A DNA stretch of 64,000 bases from Thalassotalea euphylliae (lineage in GTDB: Bacteria > Pseudomonadota > Gammaproteobacteria > Enterobacterales > Alteromonadaceae): contig NZ_QUOT01000001.1 in assembly GCF_003390375.1 (NCBI RefSeq), positions 1,736,001 to 1,800,000 of the forward strand, written 5' to 3'. The notes under the pieces were generated by a model that worked only from the letters and a program-made list of their open reading frames with translations, was not told where the DNA came from and did not search any database. A program made the position numbers and the translations under genes. Shown piece by piece: positions 52,468 through 61,311 of the stretch (its first letter is position 1; the number at the start of each line of letters is the position of its first letter).

Positions 52468-53952
52468 CTAAGCTATTTGCGACATATACTGATGTATTCT
52501 TTGTTTTTGTTGTTCATCAAGTAATAGGCCTAACTTAGTGCGTCGCCAAATCACATCGTTTAATGTTGTTGCCCATTCATTGGCCACCAAATAATCGAGT
52601 TCTCTTTGATACAGACCAGCACCAAAATCTTCTCCCATATCGGCCAAAGTCTCACAGCCAGTGAGCAACTGCTTGGCAATTGTGCCGTAAGTTCTAACGT
52701 AACGAGCCGTTAGCGCCGCTGGTAGCCAAGCAAAGTCCTTAGCGTACTGCGCCATCAATGTTTCGCGATCAGTAAAATCGCCACCTGGCAGCGCAGCTTG
52801 TTTGGTCCATGCAGGTTTCATGGTGGCGAACACTTGGGTGAGCTTATCAACTGCTGCTTCGGCTAAAGTTCGATATGTGGTGATCTTGCCGCCGTAGATA
52901 TTCACTAGCGGTGCATGACCTTCGGTCACTAATTCGATGGTGTAATCACGTGTTACTGCTTTGGCATCTTCCGCTTCATCATGCAGTAGTGGGCGAATGC
53001 CTGAGAAGGTGTGAACTATGCTGTCACGGGTGATTTGACGTTTAAAATAGTTGTTGGTGATGCTAATGATGTAATCAATTTCAGCCGTTTCAATGGCTAC
53101 ATCTTGTGGATCACCTTGGTAATCAACATCTGTGGTACCCACTAGCGAGTAGTCTTGCTCAAATGGTAAAACAAAGACAATACGCTGATCTTCATTCTGT
53201 AAAATGTATGCATGTTCGTCGTCATGAATACGCGGCACGACAATGTGGCTGCCCTTCACCAAACGCAAACCGTGAGTGCGCTCTTTCACCACTTTACCGG
53301 TGATGTTTTCAACCCAAGGCCCCGCCGCATTCACTAGGCTTTTACTACGCACAGTTAGGGTTTCACCACTGGCTTTATCTAATAACGATAAATGCCAAAT
53401 GCCATCAACCGTTTCTGCTGCCACTAGTTGCGTGCGAGTTAATATTGTCGCTCCATGCGCTTTGGCGGATAGTGCATTGAGCACAGTTAGACGCGAGTCA
53501 TCAACCCAAGCGTCTGCGTATTCGAAGCCTTTCTTGATATCTGACTTTAGCGGTGATTGCTGATCAAATTTAAATGAACGAGATTTTGGCAGTGTAATGC
53601 GCTTGCTTAAATTGTCATAAAGAAACAAACCTGCTCGGATCATCCAAGCAGGTCGCAAGTGAGGTTGATGAGGTAATCTGAACACTAAGGGCGAAATAAT
53701 ATGAGGTGCATTTTTTAGCAATACTTCTCGCTCTGCTAATGCTTTTTTAACAAGCCCAAACTCGTAGTATTCGAGGTAGCGTAAGCCGCCATGAATTAGC
53801 TTACTGCTGGCGCTGGAGGTCGCAGATGCAAGATCATTCATTTCACAAAGCAGGACATTCAATCCACGACCCGCAGCGTCATTGGCTATTCCAACACCGT
53901 TAATGCCGCCGCCAACAACCAATACATCGTAAATTGTATCTGTTACATCCAT
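52468..53952 (-). CDS. glpD: aerobic glycerol-3-phosphate dehydrogenase
   Basis: FAD-dependent membrane-associated enzyme oxidising glycerol-3-phosphate to dihydroxyacetone phosphate and passing electrons to quinone. The 494-residue protein has the FAD-binding VVGGGINGVGIANDAAGRG at the N terminus, the DAO fold, and a C-terminal helical domain. Length and sequence match the GlpD family. It is separated from glpK by an orphan binding-protein gene. A glpF or glpR gene is not in this window. Confidence 0.95.
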   Translation of the reverse strand: MDVTDTIYDVLVVGGGINGVGIANDAAGRGLNVLLCEMNDLASATSSASSKLIHGGLRYLEYYEFGLVKKALAEREVLLKNAPHIISPLVFRLPHQPHLRPAWMIRAGLFLYDNLSKRITLPKSRSFKFDQQSPLKSDIKKGFEYADAWVDDSRLTVLNALSAKAHGATILTRTQLVAAETVDGIWHLSLLDKASGETLTVRSKSLVNAAGPWVENITGKVVKERTHGLRLVKGSHIVVPRIHDDEHAYILQNEDQRIVFVLPFEQDYSLVGTTDVDYQGDPQDVAIETAEIDYIISITNNYFKRQITRDSIVHTFSGIRPLLHDEAEDAKAVTRDYTIELVTEGHAPLVNIYGGKITTYRTLAEAAVDKLTQVFATMKPAWTKQAALPGGDFTDRETLMAQYAKDFAWLPAALTARYVRTYGTIAKQLLTGCETLADMGEDFGAGLYQRELDYLVANEWATTLNDVIWRRTKLGLLLDEQQKQRIHQYMSQIA

Positions 53953-53996
53953 CTAACTTGCCACTCAATTGTTCAAAATAGTTTCAGAACTGTGCA

Positions 53997-54033
53997 ATAA
54001 ATATAATTTATATGATAAATATAATCAATATGA
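53997..54033. promoter_or_regulatory. AT-rich dyads upstream of glpD
   Basis: ATAAATATAATTTAT (53997-54011) is a near-palindrome followed by GATAAATATAATC (54014-54026). The GATAAATA octamer also occurs in the dyad before glpK (55925). Shared control of the two glp genes is suggested. Confidence 0.3.
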
Positions 54034-54173
54034 CAAAGCAGCTAGTTTGCGCTAATTTTTGTTTTTATAAAGCCAGCTGATTGCGGTAGCTCTAATACCT
54101 TTTAGTTTTCCACTTGTAACTGTTCAACTTGGTACAATTCCTTGATTACAGCCCCTTAATTACTGGCACTTCA

Positions 54174-55673
54174 TTACTGGGTGCTTGGCACACTATCCTT
54201 GTTTGATGATTTTAGGTTTTTAAGCCTTAACTGCTCTAGCTGAGCAGTTGCACGCTCTACATTTGGTACTTCAATAAATTCAGCGAATATTGCTAAACTC
54301 GCCCCCACCATGCTTTGACTTACGCCACGATCAAAATATTGATCTAAGCCGTCTGCACTAGTTAACACTGGCCTATTCAAACGAGCAAAATGCCCTTTCT
54401 CTTTACTTGCTTTAAGATGAGGAGAACTTTGACCAATTGCATTGGCAATTTTGGACTGAATTTCAGGCTGGGCAATAAAGCTTAAAAATTTCATGGCAAG
54501 GGACGCGTGTTTGGTTTTACGCGCCACCATAACAACGTCCATCGGCACATTCTCAAACTGCGCGATCTTAGAATTTATAGTTGGGAACGGCATAAAACCA
54601 AGATCATTAGCTAGGTTTGTAGGAATGTGGTTATCAAAAAAATTCCCTAGCAATGTCATTGCAGTCATCTGCCGATAAAGTGGTGGCAGCATATCTCGCC
54701 ATGTCACCAATTGATGATCGCTGTTAAAGCAATTTGCTTCTATTAACTGTTGCCAGTGTGTAAAAACCGATTTGACTCGTGAGTCTGTGTAAGCAATTTC
54801 ACCCGCTAAAAGCGCTTGATGAAACGCTAAGCCATTAAGTCGCAAGTCTATATAATCAAACCAAGCTGCCGGTAACCAAGGGTCACCACTACCGATCATA
54901 ATGGGCACTTTGCCAGCCTTACTAATTTTTTCACACATCCCTAGCAATTCCACCCAATTTTTAGGTGGAGCTATTGCTAATTTCTCCAACAAAGGTTTGT
55001 TATAAAATAGTCCCCAGGTGTAAAACGAGTATGGTATGGCATAAACGTCTTGGTTAACACTCACCAAATTTTTAACCGTCTCAGGGAAAGCTTGGTCGAA
55101 TTGTTGGCTTTGCCAAAGCTCGGTAAGTGGTAACAACAAGTCTTGTAGCACTAGGTTTTTTAAACGTTCGCCCGCCTGCCAATACAGAACATCCATCTCA
55201 CCGCTTTCAAGCCATGGCACAAGCGCTTGCTTGTAACTAGCGTCCACCAAGCCAGTAAAATTCAAGGTAATATCGGGGTGGTGCTGCTCAAATTCTTCCC
55301 GTACTCCTTCAAACAAACTACGATGACCAGGAGTGCTGTATAACACTGCAACATTAAGCGTGGCAGGTGCTTTTTCTTTGGATAGAACTTCTTTAGGAAG
55401 AGAGCTTTTATCACGAAAACCTTGTTCAACTGCACCACTAGGCTCGTCGCCTGACTTAGCAGGTTGTTTCGACTCGCTTATTACATCACGCGTAGCGTTA
55501 TTAGAAACAACTGAAGCGTCTGCCGTTATCGGCGATAGGAAAGCCGTTAAGGTAATGATAAATAGCCAAGCGACAAGCCAAATAGTATTGGCAATAGGAT
55601 GTTGATTATGGGAGTCTGCCACATACTTCACAGCAGTTTGTACATTTTCTTCGTGATGCGTTTTCAAAGTCAA
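54174..55673 (-). CDS. orphan sugar-type ABC substrate-binding protein
   Basis: Family-1 extracellular solute-binding protein related to sugar and glycerol-3-phosphate binders. A hydrophobic segment at about 28-48 is preceded by about 25 polar residues; cleavage after ADA (about 53) would release it, otherwise it stays anchored. A linker (54-105) leads to the binding fold (LNVAVLYSTPGHR, IPYSFYTWGLFYNKPLLE, TLLGNFFDNH). The frame has no ATG: translation probably starts at a TTG at 55673. No permease or ATPase gene is adjacent. The place between glpD and glpK hints at glycerol-linked substrates. Confidence 0.8.
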   Translation of the reverse strand: MTLKTHHEENVQTAVKYVADSHNQHPIANTIWLVAWLFIITLTAFLSPITADASVVSNNATRDVISESKQPAKSGDEPSGAVEQGFRDKSSLPKEVLSKEKAPATLNVAVLYSTPGHRSLFEGVREEFEQHHPDITLNFTGLVDASYKQALVPWLESGEMDVLYWQAGERLKNLVLQDLLLPLTELWQSQQFDQAFPETVKNLVSVNQDVYAIPYSFYTWGLFYNKPLLEKLAIAPPKNWVELLGMCEKISKAGKVPIMIGSGDPWLPAAWFDYIDLRLNGLAFHQALLAGEIAYTDSRVKSVFTHWQQLIEANCFNSDHQLVTWRDMLPPLYRQMTAMTLLGNFFDNHIPTNLANDLGFMPFPTINSKIAQFENVPMDVVMVARKTKHASLAMKFLSFIAQPEIQSKIANAIGQSSPHLKASKEKGHFARLNRPVLTSADGLDQYFDRGVSQSMVGASLAIFAEFIEVPNVERATAQLEQLRLKNLKSSNKDSVPSTQ

Positions 55674-55824
55674 ACTTAACTATTTGATTATTATTATATA
55701 TTAGCAAACTTTTAACAGAACATAGTGATAAATTTCAAGTACATTAATAATCAATAAAATGGAAAAACCTTATCATTTTCAAACAAATACTATGCAATTT
55801 GGCGTCATGTATCGCGCTTAACCA

Positions 55825-55889
55825 AACCACATAGTTACACCGCAAAGTAAAACCATATAGTCAAACCGCTTAACCAAACCCAAACCAGA
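55825..55889. repeat. five-unit degenerate 13-bp tract upstream of glpK
   Basis: Units at 55825, 55838, 55851, 55864 and 55877: AACCACATAGTTA, CACCGCAAAGTAA, AACCATATAGTCA, AACCGCTTAACCA, AACCCAAACCAGA. A preceding GCGCTTAACCA resembles the fourth unit. Confidence 0.6.
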
Positions 55890-55924
55890 CAATGTATAGT
55901 TGACTTAACAAGTGCTAGGCTTAA

Positions 55925-55944
55925 GATAAATAATCATATTTATC
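55925..55944. promoter_or_regulatory. perfect dyad upstream of glpK
   Basis: GATAAATA (55925-55932) and TATTTATC (55937-55944) flank ATCA, 20 bp before the glpK start. A repressor here would block initiation or ribosome access. It does not match the known E. coli GlpR operator. Confidence 0.45.
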
Positions 55945-55964
55945 ATCTTATACAAGAGGCGGCT

Positions 55965-57440
55965 ATGGAAAAGTACCTACTCTCTATCGACCAAGGTACC
56001 ACCAGCTCACGAGCGATTTTATTCAACTTACAAGGTGAATTAGTCGACAGTATTCAACAGGAGTTTACTCAACATTATCCAGAAAATGGCTGGGTCGAGC
56101 ACAATCCTGACGATATTTTATCAACGGTTATTAGCACGACAAAAACCCTGCTCGCCCAAACAAAAATTTCGCCAGAGCAAGTTGCTAGTATTGGTATTTG
56201 TAACCAAAGAGAAACCACATTAGTTTGGCACCGAGAAACTGGCAAGCCGATTTACAATGCCATTGTTTGGCAGGATAGACGCACCGCAGACTATTGCACT
56301 GAGCTAGTCAACGCAGGTCATGGTGAGTTGATCACCGAAAAAACCGGATTGTTAATCGATCCTTATTTTTCTGCGACAAAAATTAAATGGATTTTAGACA
56401 ATGTCGAGGGTGCTCGTGACCTAGCGGAGCAAGGACAACTGGCATTTGGGACGGTTGATACCTTTATCCTTTGGCATTTGACACAAGGGAGATCACACCT
56501 TACCGATGCCACCAATGCGTCACGTACGATGCTTTACAATATCCACCAAGGCTGTTGGGATGAAGCACTTCTAGCCTTGATGGATATTCCAGTGTCATTA
56601 TTACCTGAGGTATGTGATAGCGCTTTTGATTTTGGCGAAACGAATGTGTTTGGTGGCTCTATTGCTATTCAAGGCATTGCTGGCGATCAGCAAGCTGCAC
56701 TTTTTGGTCAAACCTGTTTTAGCCCAGGCACCGCCAAAAGCACTTATGGCACAGGTTGTTTTTTAATGGTGAATACTGGCGAAGAAGCACTTAAATCAAA
56801 CAATCGCCTACTAACCACCATTGGCTATCAAATTAATGGGCAAGTTCATTATGCGCTCGAAGGCAGCATTTTTGTCGCAGGGGCGGCTATTCAGTGGTTA
56901 CGTGATGGCGTTAACATGGTTGGTTCAGCCAAAGAAACCGAAGCAATTGCCACAAATACTTCAGTTGATAGCGGTATTTATTTTGTTCCAGCCTTTACCG
57001 GCCTTGGTGCACCCTACTGGGATCCAGAGGCACGAGGCGCTATATTTGGCTTAACCCGCGCCACTGGTATTAACGAAATTGTCTCCGCAGGTCTGCAATC
57101 GGTGTGCTATCAAACTGACGACTTAACCCAAGCTATTGCCAAAGATGGCATTCAAATTCAGCAAATGCGGGTTGATGGCGGTATGGCAGCAAATAATTGG
57201 TTTATTCAGTTCCTTGCCGATATTTTGAATGTACAAATCGACAGACCGAAAACTGTAGAAACCTCAGCGCTAGGAGCCGCTTATTTAGCCGGCTTGCAAG
57301 CAGGTGTTTACGACTCACTTGAACATATTCAATCACTGTGGCAATCCGATACTCAGTTAACACCACAAATGTCGCAATCGCAGCGAGAAAAACTGCTCCA
57401 TGGCTGGCAAGATGCGGTTGCTCGAGTATTAAAGAAATAG
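55965..57440 (+). CDS. glpK: glycerol kinase
   Basis: FGGY-family kinase phosphorylating glycerol to glycerol-3-phosphate, the substrate of GlpD. The 491-residue sequence begins with the ATP-binding LLSIDQGTTSSRAILF and continues with CNQRETTLVW, GDQQAALFGQ and the late GGMAANNWFIQFLAD. AGAGGCGG precedes the ATG. It is divergent from the orphan binding protein and glpD and is closed by a hairpin at 57499. Confidence 0.96.
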   Translation: MEKYLLSIDQGTTSSRAILFNLQGELVDSIQQEFTQHYPENGWVEHNPDDILSTVISTTKTLLAQTKISPEQVASIGICNQRETTLVWHRETGKPIYNAIVWQDRRTADYCTELVNAGHGELITEKTGLLIDPYFSATKIKWILDNVEGARDLAEQGQLAFGTVDTFILWHLTQGRSHLTDATNASRTMLYNIHQGCWDEALLALMDIPVSLLPEVCDSAFDFGETNVFGGSIAIQGIAGDQQAALFGQTCFSPGTAKSTYGTGCFLMVNTGEEALKSNNRLLTTIGYQINGQVHYALEGSIFVAGAAIQWLRDGVNMVGSAKETEAIATNTSVDSGIYFVPAFTGLGAPYWDPEARGAIFGLTRATGINEIVSAGLQSVCYQTDDLTQAIAKDGIQIQQMRVDGGMAANNWFIQFLADILNVQIDRPKTVETSALGAAYLAGLQAGVYDSLEHIQSLWQSDTQLTPQMSQSQREKLLHGWQDAVARVLKK

Positions 57441-57498
57441 TCTTTTAAGAGCTGTTGAGAGCGGTAATTTCAACACCCCCTTAATTTTTTCTATCTGC

Positions 57499-57531
57499 AG
57501 TAGTCAGGGTCAATTAACCACTCTGACTACT
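57499..57531 (+). terminator. hairpin terminator of glpK
   Basis: AGTAGTCAG (57499-57507) pairs with CTGACTACT (57523-57531), followed by ATTTCTC. The U tract is weak. Confidence 0.55.
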
Positions 57532-57562
57532 ATTTCTCAATGCCTTCTTATGCAATTTCAAC

Positions 57563-57584
57563 AAGTTAATACCAATATTAACTT
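57563..57584. promoter_or_regulatory. AAGTTAAT/ATTAACTT dyad upstream of galE
   Basis: Two 8-base perfect arms flank ACCAAT. It is about 175 bp before galE and could be an operator or a decayed repeat end (it includes TACCAAT). Confidence 0.3.
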
Positions 57585-57671
57585 CACTAGAGTCTCATTG
57601 GCTTTGGCCTGCCTATCTGCGCCCTATTTTTCTGACTAAAAAATGGCTTGCTAGCGAACTTTCGCAATAGT

Positions 57672-57692
57672 AGTATTTATACTATAAATACT
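57672..57692. promoter_or_regulatory. 21-bp perfect palindrome upstream of galE
   Basis: AGTATTTATA and TATAAATACT flank a single C, 66 bp before the galE start. Perfect ten-base arms are strong for an operator of the Leloir operon. The TAGTAT start resembles the sites near the FadR-type regulator. Confidence 0.6.
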
Positions 57693-57758
57693 TTTTGGTC
57701 ATGATGTTGCGACACTTGCTGCCTCATGAACTCAATCTATTAGCATCAGGAAGATATT

Positions 57759-58784
57759 GTGAAGGTTCTTGTTACCGGAGGTATGGGCTATATTGGCAGC
57801 CATACCTGTATTGCGCTGCACAATGCAGGCTACATTCCTGTTATATACGATAATTTATCGAATGCCAGTATTAAGGTTATCGACCAGTTAGCACAAATTA
57901 CCGGCCATCACTTTGACTATATTGTTGCCGACATCGGTGATAAAACGGCCTTTGCTAGCGCGATTAAAGAACACGATATTCAAGCGGTTTTCCATTTTGC
58001 CGCATTGAAAGCTGTTGGTGAGTCGACTGAGCAACCTGTTCGTTACTACCAAAACAATGTCGCCAATACGTTATCCATGATTGAAGTGATGACGGCGCTT
58101 AATGTCAAAAAGTTGATCTTTAGTTCATCCGCCACCGTTTACGGTGATCCGCAATATTTACCGATTGATGAGCAACATCCGATTTCATCCACCAACCCCT
58201 ATGGCTGGAGCAAGGTCATGGTTGAACAAGTGCTGGCCGATTTAGCACAAAGTGATGATGAATGGCTCACCATTGCGCTGCGCTATTTTAATCCAGTAGG
58301 TGCCGATCAAAGCGGCTTAATTGGCGAATCTCCCAAAGGTATTCCAAATAATTTAATGCCGTTTATTGCCCAAACTGCGGTTGGGCGTCGTGAATATATT
58401 AGTGTTTTTGGTGATGACTACGACACCTCAGATGGCACAGGCGTGCGTGATTATATTCACATTAGTGACTTGGCTGATGGCCATGTTGATGCATTTACTT
58501 ATCATCTTAATCATCAGCACGCTATGACAGGTTGTCACGCATACAATTTGGGGACAGGTGAAGGCTATTCAGTACTGGATATGATCAAGGCATTTTCAAC
58601 TGCTTCGGGAGTTGATATCCCTTACCAAGTCGCACCGCGCCGCAGTGGTGATATTGCCTGTAATTATGCTGATGCTAACCTTGCAAAAGAAACATTTGGC
58701 TGGCAAGCAAAACGCGACATTAATGCCATGACCGCAGATACTTGGCGCTGGCAAACAAGCTACCCGAATGGTTTGGAAGATTAG
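57759..58784 (+). CDS. galE: UDP-glucose 4-epimerase
   Basis: Extended SDR that interconverts UDP-galactose and UDP-glucose. The NAD motif TGGMGYIGSH is at 6-15; S124 (SSSATVYG), Y148 and K152 (YGWSK) form the catalytic set, aligned with the E. coli enzyme. The GTG start at 57759 has AGGAAG upstream. The 341-residue length is normal. It is first in a galE-galT-galK operon. Confidence 0.96.
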   Translation: MKVLVTGGMGYIGSHTCIALHNAGYIPVIYDNLSNASIKVIDQLAQITGHHFDYIVADIGDKTAFASAIKEHDIQAVFHFAALKAVGESTEQPVRYYQNNVANTLSMIEVMTALNVKKLIFSSSATVYGDPQYLPIDEQHPISSTNPYGWSKVMVEQVLADLAQSDDEWLTIALRYFNPVGADQSGLIGESPKGIPNNLMPFIAQTAVGRREYISVFGDDYDTSDGTGVRDYIHISDLADGHVDAFTYHLNHQHAMTGCHAYNLGTGEGYSVLDMIKAFSTASGVDIPYQVAPRRSGDIACNYADANLAKETFGWQAKRDINAMTADTWRWQTSYPNGLED

Positions 58785-58872
58785 GGCCTTGACCATTATT
58801 AACACATCGTTATCTGAACACATTAACAGCAAGGCTAGTGCCACGCTGAAATAGCGCAGGACTAGAGTAGAC

Positions 58873-59928
58873 ATGAGTCAATTTGAATACACACACCGCA
58901 GAAAAAACCCATTAACTGGCGATTGGGTGTTGGTGTCGCCACATCGAAATAATCGCCCTTGGTTAGGTGCAACCGAGCAAGCTAGCACCGAGAGTCTGCC
59001 TAGCTATGTGGATGATTGCCCGCTTTGTCCGGGCAACAACAGAGCCAACGATACGAAAAACCCCGACTATCAAGACACTTTCGTGTTTGTGAATGACTTT
59101 GGCGCGCTTAACCAGCAACAACAAACGTCTGATACTAATGTCACTAGCGATGATGAGCTCTTTACTTTTGAAGCGGCAAATGGCGAATGTCGCGTGGTTT
59201 GCTTCTCACCAGATCACAGTAAAACCATGCCAGAGTTATCCGTTGATGAACTCACTAAGGTCGTCACCACTTGGCGCGAAAATTACCAAGAACTGGCGAG
59301 CAAGTTTGCCAATATTCATATTTTCGAAAATAAAGGCGAGATCATGGGCTGCTCCCAGCCACACCCGCATGGACAAATTTGGGCGCACCAGCATGCGTCT
59401 AGTGAAATAGCCAAAGAAAATAGCCAACAAGCGGATTATTACGCTCGCCATCAAACACCCTTGTTAGCCAATTACATCGACAAAGAAGTTGCCGATGGCA
59501 GTCGAGTTATTTGCAGCAACGAACATTGGATAGCGGTGGTACCTTTTTGGGCGGCTTGGCCATTTGAAACGCTTGTCGTCGCAAGAGAAGATATTCGCCA
59601 GTTTGGTCAAATTAATGATCAACAGGCTCAAACCCTTGCCAGCCTGCTTAAAGAGCTAACCACACGTTACGACAACGTTTTTAATTGCAGTTTTCCGTAT
59701 TCAATGGGCTGGCATAGTGCGCCAACCAATTTAGCTGACGACAGCCATTGGCGATTACACGCCCACTTTTACCCGCCACTGTTGCGCTCAGCAACGGTGA
59801 AAAAGCATATGGTTGGCTATGAGATGATGGCAGAAAGCCAACGAGATTTAAGTGCTGAAACCGCTGCCGCTATTTTGCAAAAAGCCAGCACGACTCACTA
59901 TAAGCAAGCTCAACAAGGTAATGACTAA
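58873..59928 (+). CDS. galT: galactose-1-phosphate uridylyltransferase
   Basis: Transfers UMP between UDP-glucose and galactose-1-phosphate. The nucleophile is H166 in HPHGQ. Metal ligands C49 and C52 (CPLC), H115 and H164 are all present and align with E. coli GalT. The 351 residues are full length. It begins 88 bp after galE and is followed by galK after 97 bp. Confidence 0.96.
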   Translation: MSQFEYTHRRKNPLTGDWVLVSPHRNNRPWLGATEQASTESLPSYVDDCPLCPGNNRANDTKNPDYQDTFVFVNDFGALNQQQQTSDTNVTSDDELFTFEAANGECRVVCFSPDHSKTMPELSVDELTKVVTTWRENYQELASKFANIHIFENKGEIMGCSQPHPHGQIWAHQHASSEIAKENSQQADYYARHQTPLLANYIDKEVADGSRVICSNEHWIAVVPFWAAWPFETLVVAREDIRQFGQINDQQAQTLASLLKELTTRYDNVFNCSFPYSMGWHSAPTNLADDSHWRLHAHFYPPLLRSATVKKHMVGYEMMAESQRDLSAETAAAILQKASTTHYKQAQQGND

Positions 59929-60025
59929 GTGCCAAGTAAACAGCCTGCTCAACAGCATCCACAAAGAACATGTAAGGTATTTATTCAAGGTCTTAATTTC
60001 AAGAGCTTTATTTTAGGTAAAAACG

Positions 60026-61177
60026 ATGAATAACAATCAATTTACAGCCGATTTTCAGCAACTTTTTGGTCACCCTGCGCAAGGCCTAGCTATAGCGCCC
60101 GGCCGTGTTAATTTGATTGGTGAATTCACCGACTACAACTTAGGCTATGTCCTGCCTTGTGCATTGAATTTTAGCACCCAAGTACTGTTTAAAAAACGCG
60201 ATGACAACCAAGTCATTGTTTACTCGAACAACTATCCCGGTGAGCAAGACAGCTTCGCTGTAGACGACACCATTAGCCAAGGTGATTCACAATGGGGCAA
60301 CTATATTCGCGCCGTTGTCTACGTGTTGAAAAAGCGTGGCTACCCACTTGGTGGCATTGAGCTGTTAATTAGCAGTGATGTGCCACAAGGGGCTGGTTTA
60401 TCCTCATCAGCAGCACTTGAAGTTTCGATTGCTGGCGCACTTAACCAAGCATTCGACTTAGGTATCGACACCAAAAGCATTGCCCTAATTGGCCAGCAAG
60501 CCGAAAATGAATTTATGCACTGTCAATGTGGCATTATGGACCAGCTAATTTCCGCGCAAGCGGCCCCTGGCCATGCATTGAAAATAGACTGTGACAATCT
60601 CAGCACAGAAAAAGTCAGCATTCCAAGCGATTTAAACTTAGTCATTGTGAATTCTAACTATCCACGTAAATTGGTAGAAAGCGAATACAACCAGCGCCGT
60701 TTAGACTGTGAAGGAGCAGCTGCAAAAATGCAGGTAAGCTCGTTGCGCCAAGCAGATTTAACAATGCTTGAAAGCACTAAGCCGGTATTAACCGAAAATG
60801 AATACAAACGTGCTTTTCATGTCCTCAGTGAAAATCAACGGGTTATTGATACCGTTAATGCGTTAGCAAATAACGATATGAGTGCATTGCGCGATTTACT
60901 AGCCGCCTCTCACCAATCGCTCCGTGATAATTTCGAAGTGACAGTCCCAGCAACCGATGGTCTTGTCGATATTATCAGTCGAGCACTCGATGGCAGAGGT
61001 GCAGTGCGAATGACTGGCGGTGGCTTTGGCGGTGCGGTTATCTGCTTGTGTCGCGATGAAGAAATCAACACAGTGAAATCCGCAGTTGAACGTGAATATC
61101 AGGCTAAGTTTGACTTAACTGCCGATATTTTTGTCTGTCAGGCAGGAACTGGCTTACAAGTGACTGAGATTGCTTAG
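60026..61177 (+). CDS. galK: galactokinase
   Basis: GHMP-family kinase phosphorylating galactose at C1. The galactokinase signature GRVNLIGEFTDYNLGYVLP is at about 26-44, the ATP-binding GAGLSSSAALEVS follows, and the C-terminal GGGFGGAVI motif is intact. The length is 383. Last in the Leloir operon; galM (mutarotase) is not in the window. Confidence 0.96.
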   Translation: MNNNQFTADFQQLFGHPAQGLAIAPGRVNLIGEFTDYNLGYVLPCALNFSTQVLFKKRDDNQVIVYSNNYPGEQDSFAVDDTISQGDSQWGNYIRAVVYVLKKRGYPLGGIELLISSDVPQGAGLSSSAALEVSIAGALNQAFDLGIDTKSIALIGQQAENEFMHCQCGIMDQLISAQAAPGHALKIDCDNLSTEKVSIPSDLNLVIVNSNYPRKLVESEYNQRRLDCEGAAAKMQVSSLRQADLTMLESTKPVLTENEYKRAFHVLSENQRVIDTVNALANNDMSALRDLLAASHQSLRDNFEVTVPATDGLVDIISRALDGRGAVRMTGGGFGGAVICLCRDEEINTVKSAVEREYQAKFDLTADIFVCQAGTGLQVTEIA

Positions 61178-61206
61178 GCGTAACATAAAGTTAATTTCAG
61201 TTTAAA

Positions 61207-61241
61207 GCGGAGTAAGCTTCACTCCTGTTTGCTTACTTCGC
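61207..61241. terminator. shared hairpin between galK and the E1 gene
   Basis: GCGGAGTAAGC (61207-61217) pairs with GCTTACTTCGC (61231-61241), with one G-T type mismatch. It lies between convergent genes. Confidence 0.55.
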
Positions 61242-61311
61242 GCCTTTCACATTTCTATCTTTCTGCACCTTTATAAAGAATGCAAATCATGTTGCCTTTA
61301 AGCTAGCTAGT

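Larger units (their letters stand above)
57441..57758. other. glpK-galE intergenic region
   Basis: 318 bp without a gene. It holds the glpK hairpin, an AAGTTAAT/ATTAACTT dyad and a 21-bp palindrome, listed separately, and AGGAAG before the galE GTG. Confidence 0.6.

Noticed and set aside
55925..55944. E. coli-type GlpR operator at glpK
   Set aside because: The dyad GATAAATA/TATTTATC does not resemble the TTCG/CGAA pattern of known GlpR sites; kept only as an unassigned dyad.
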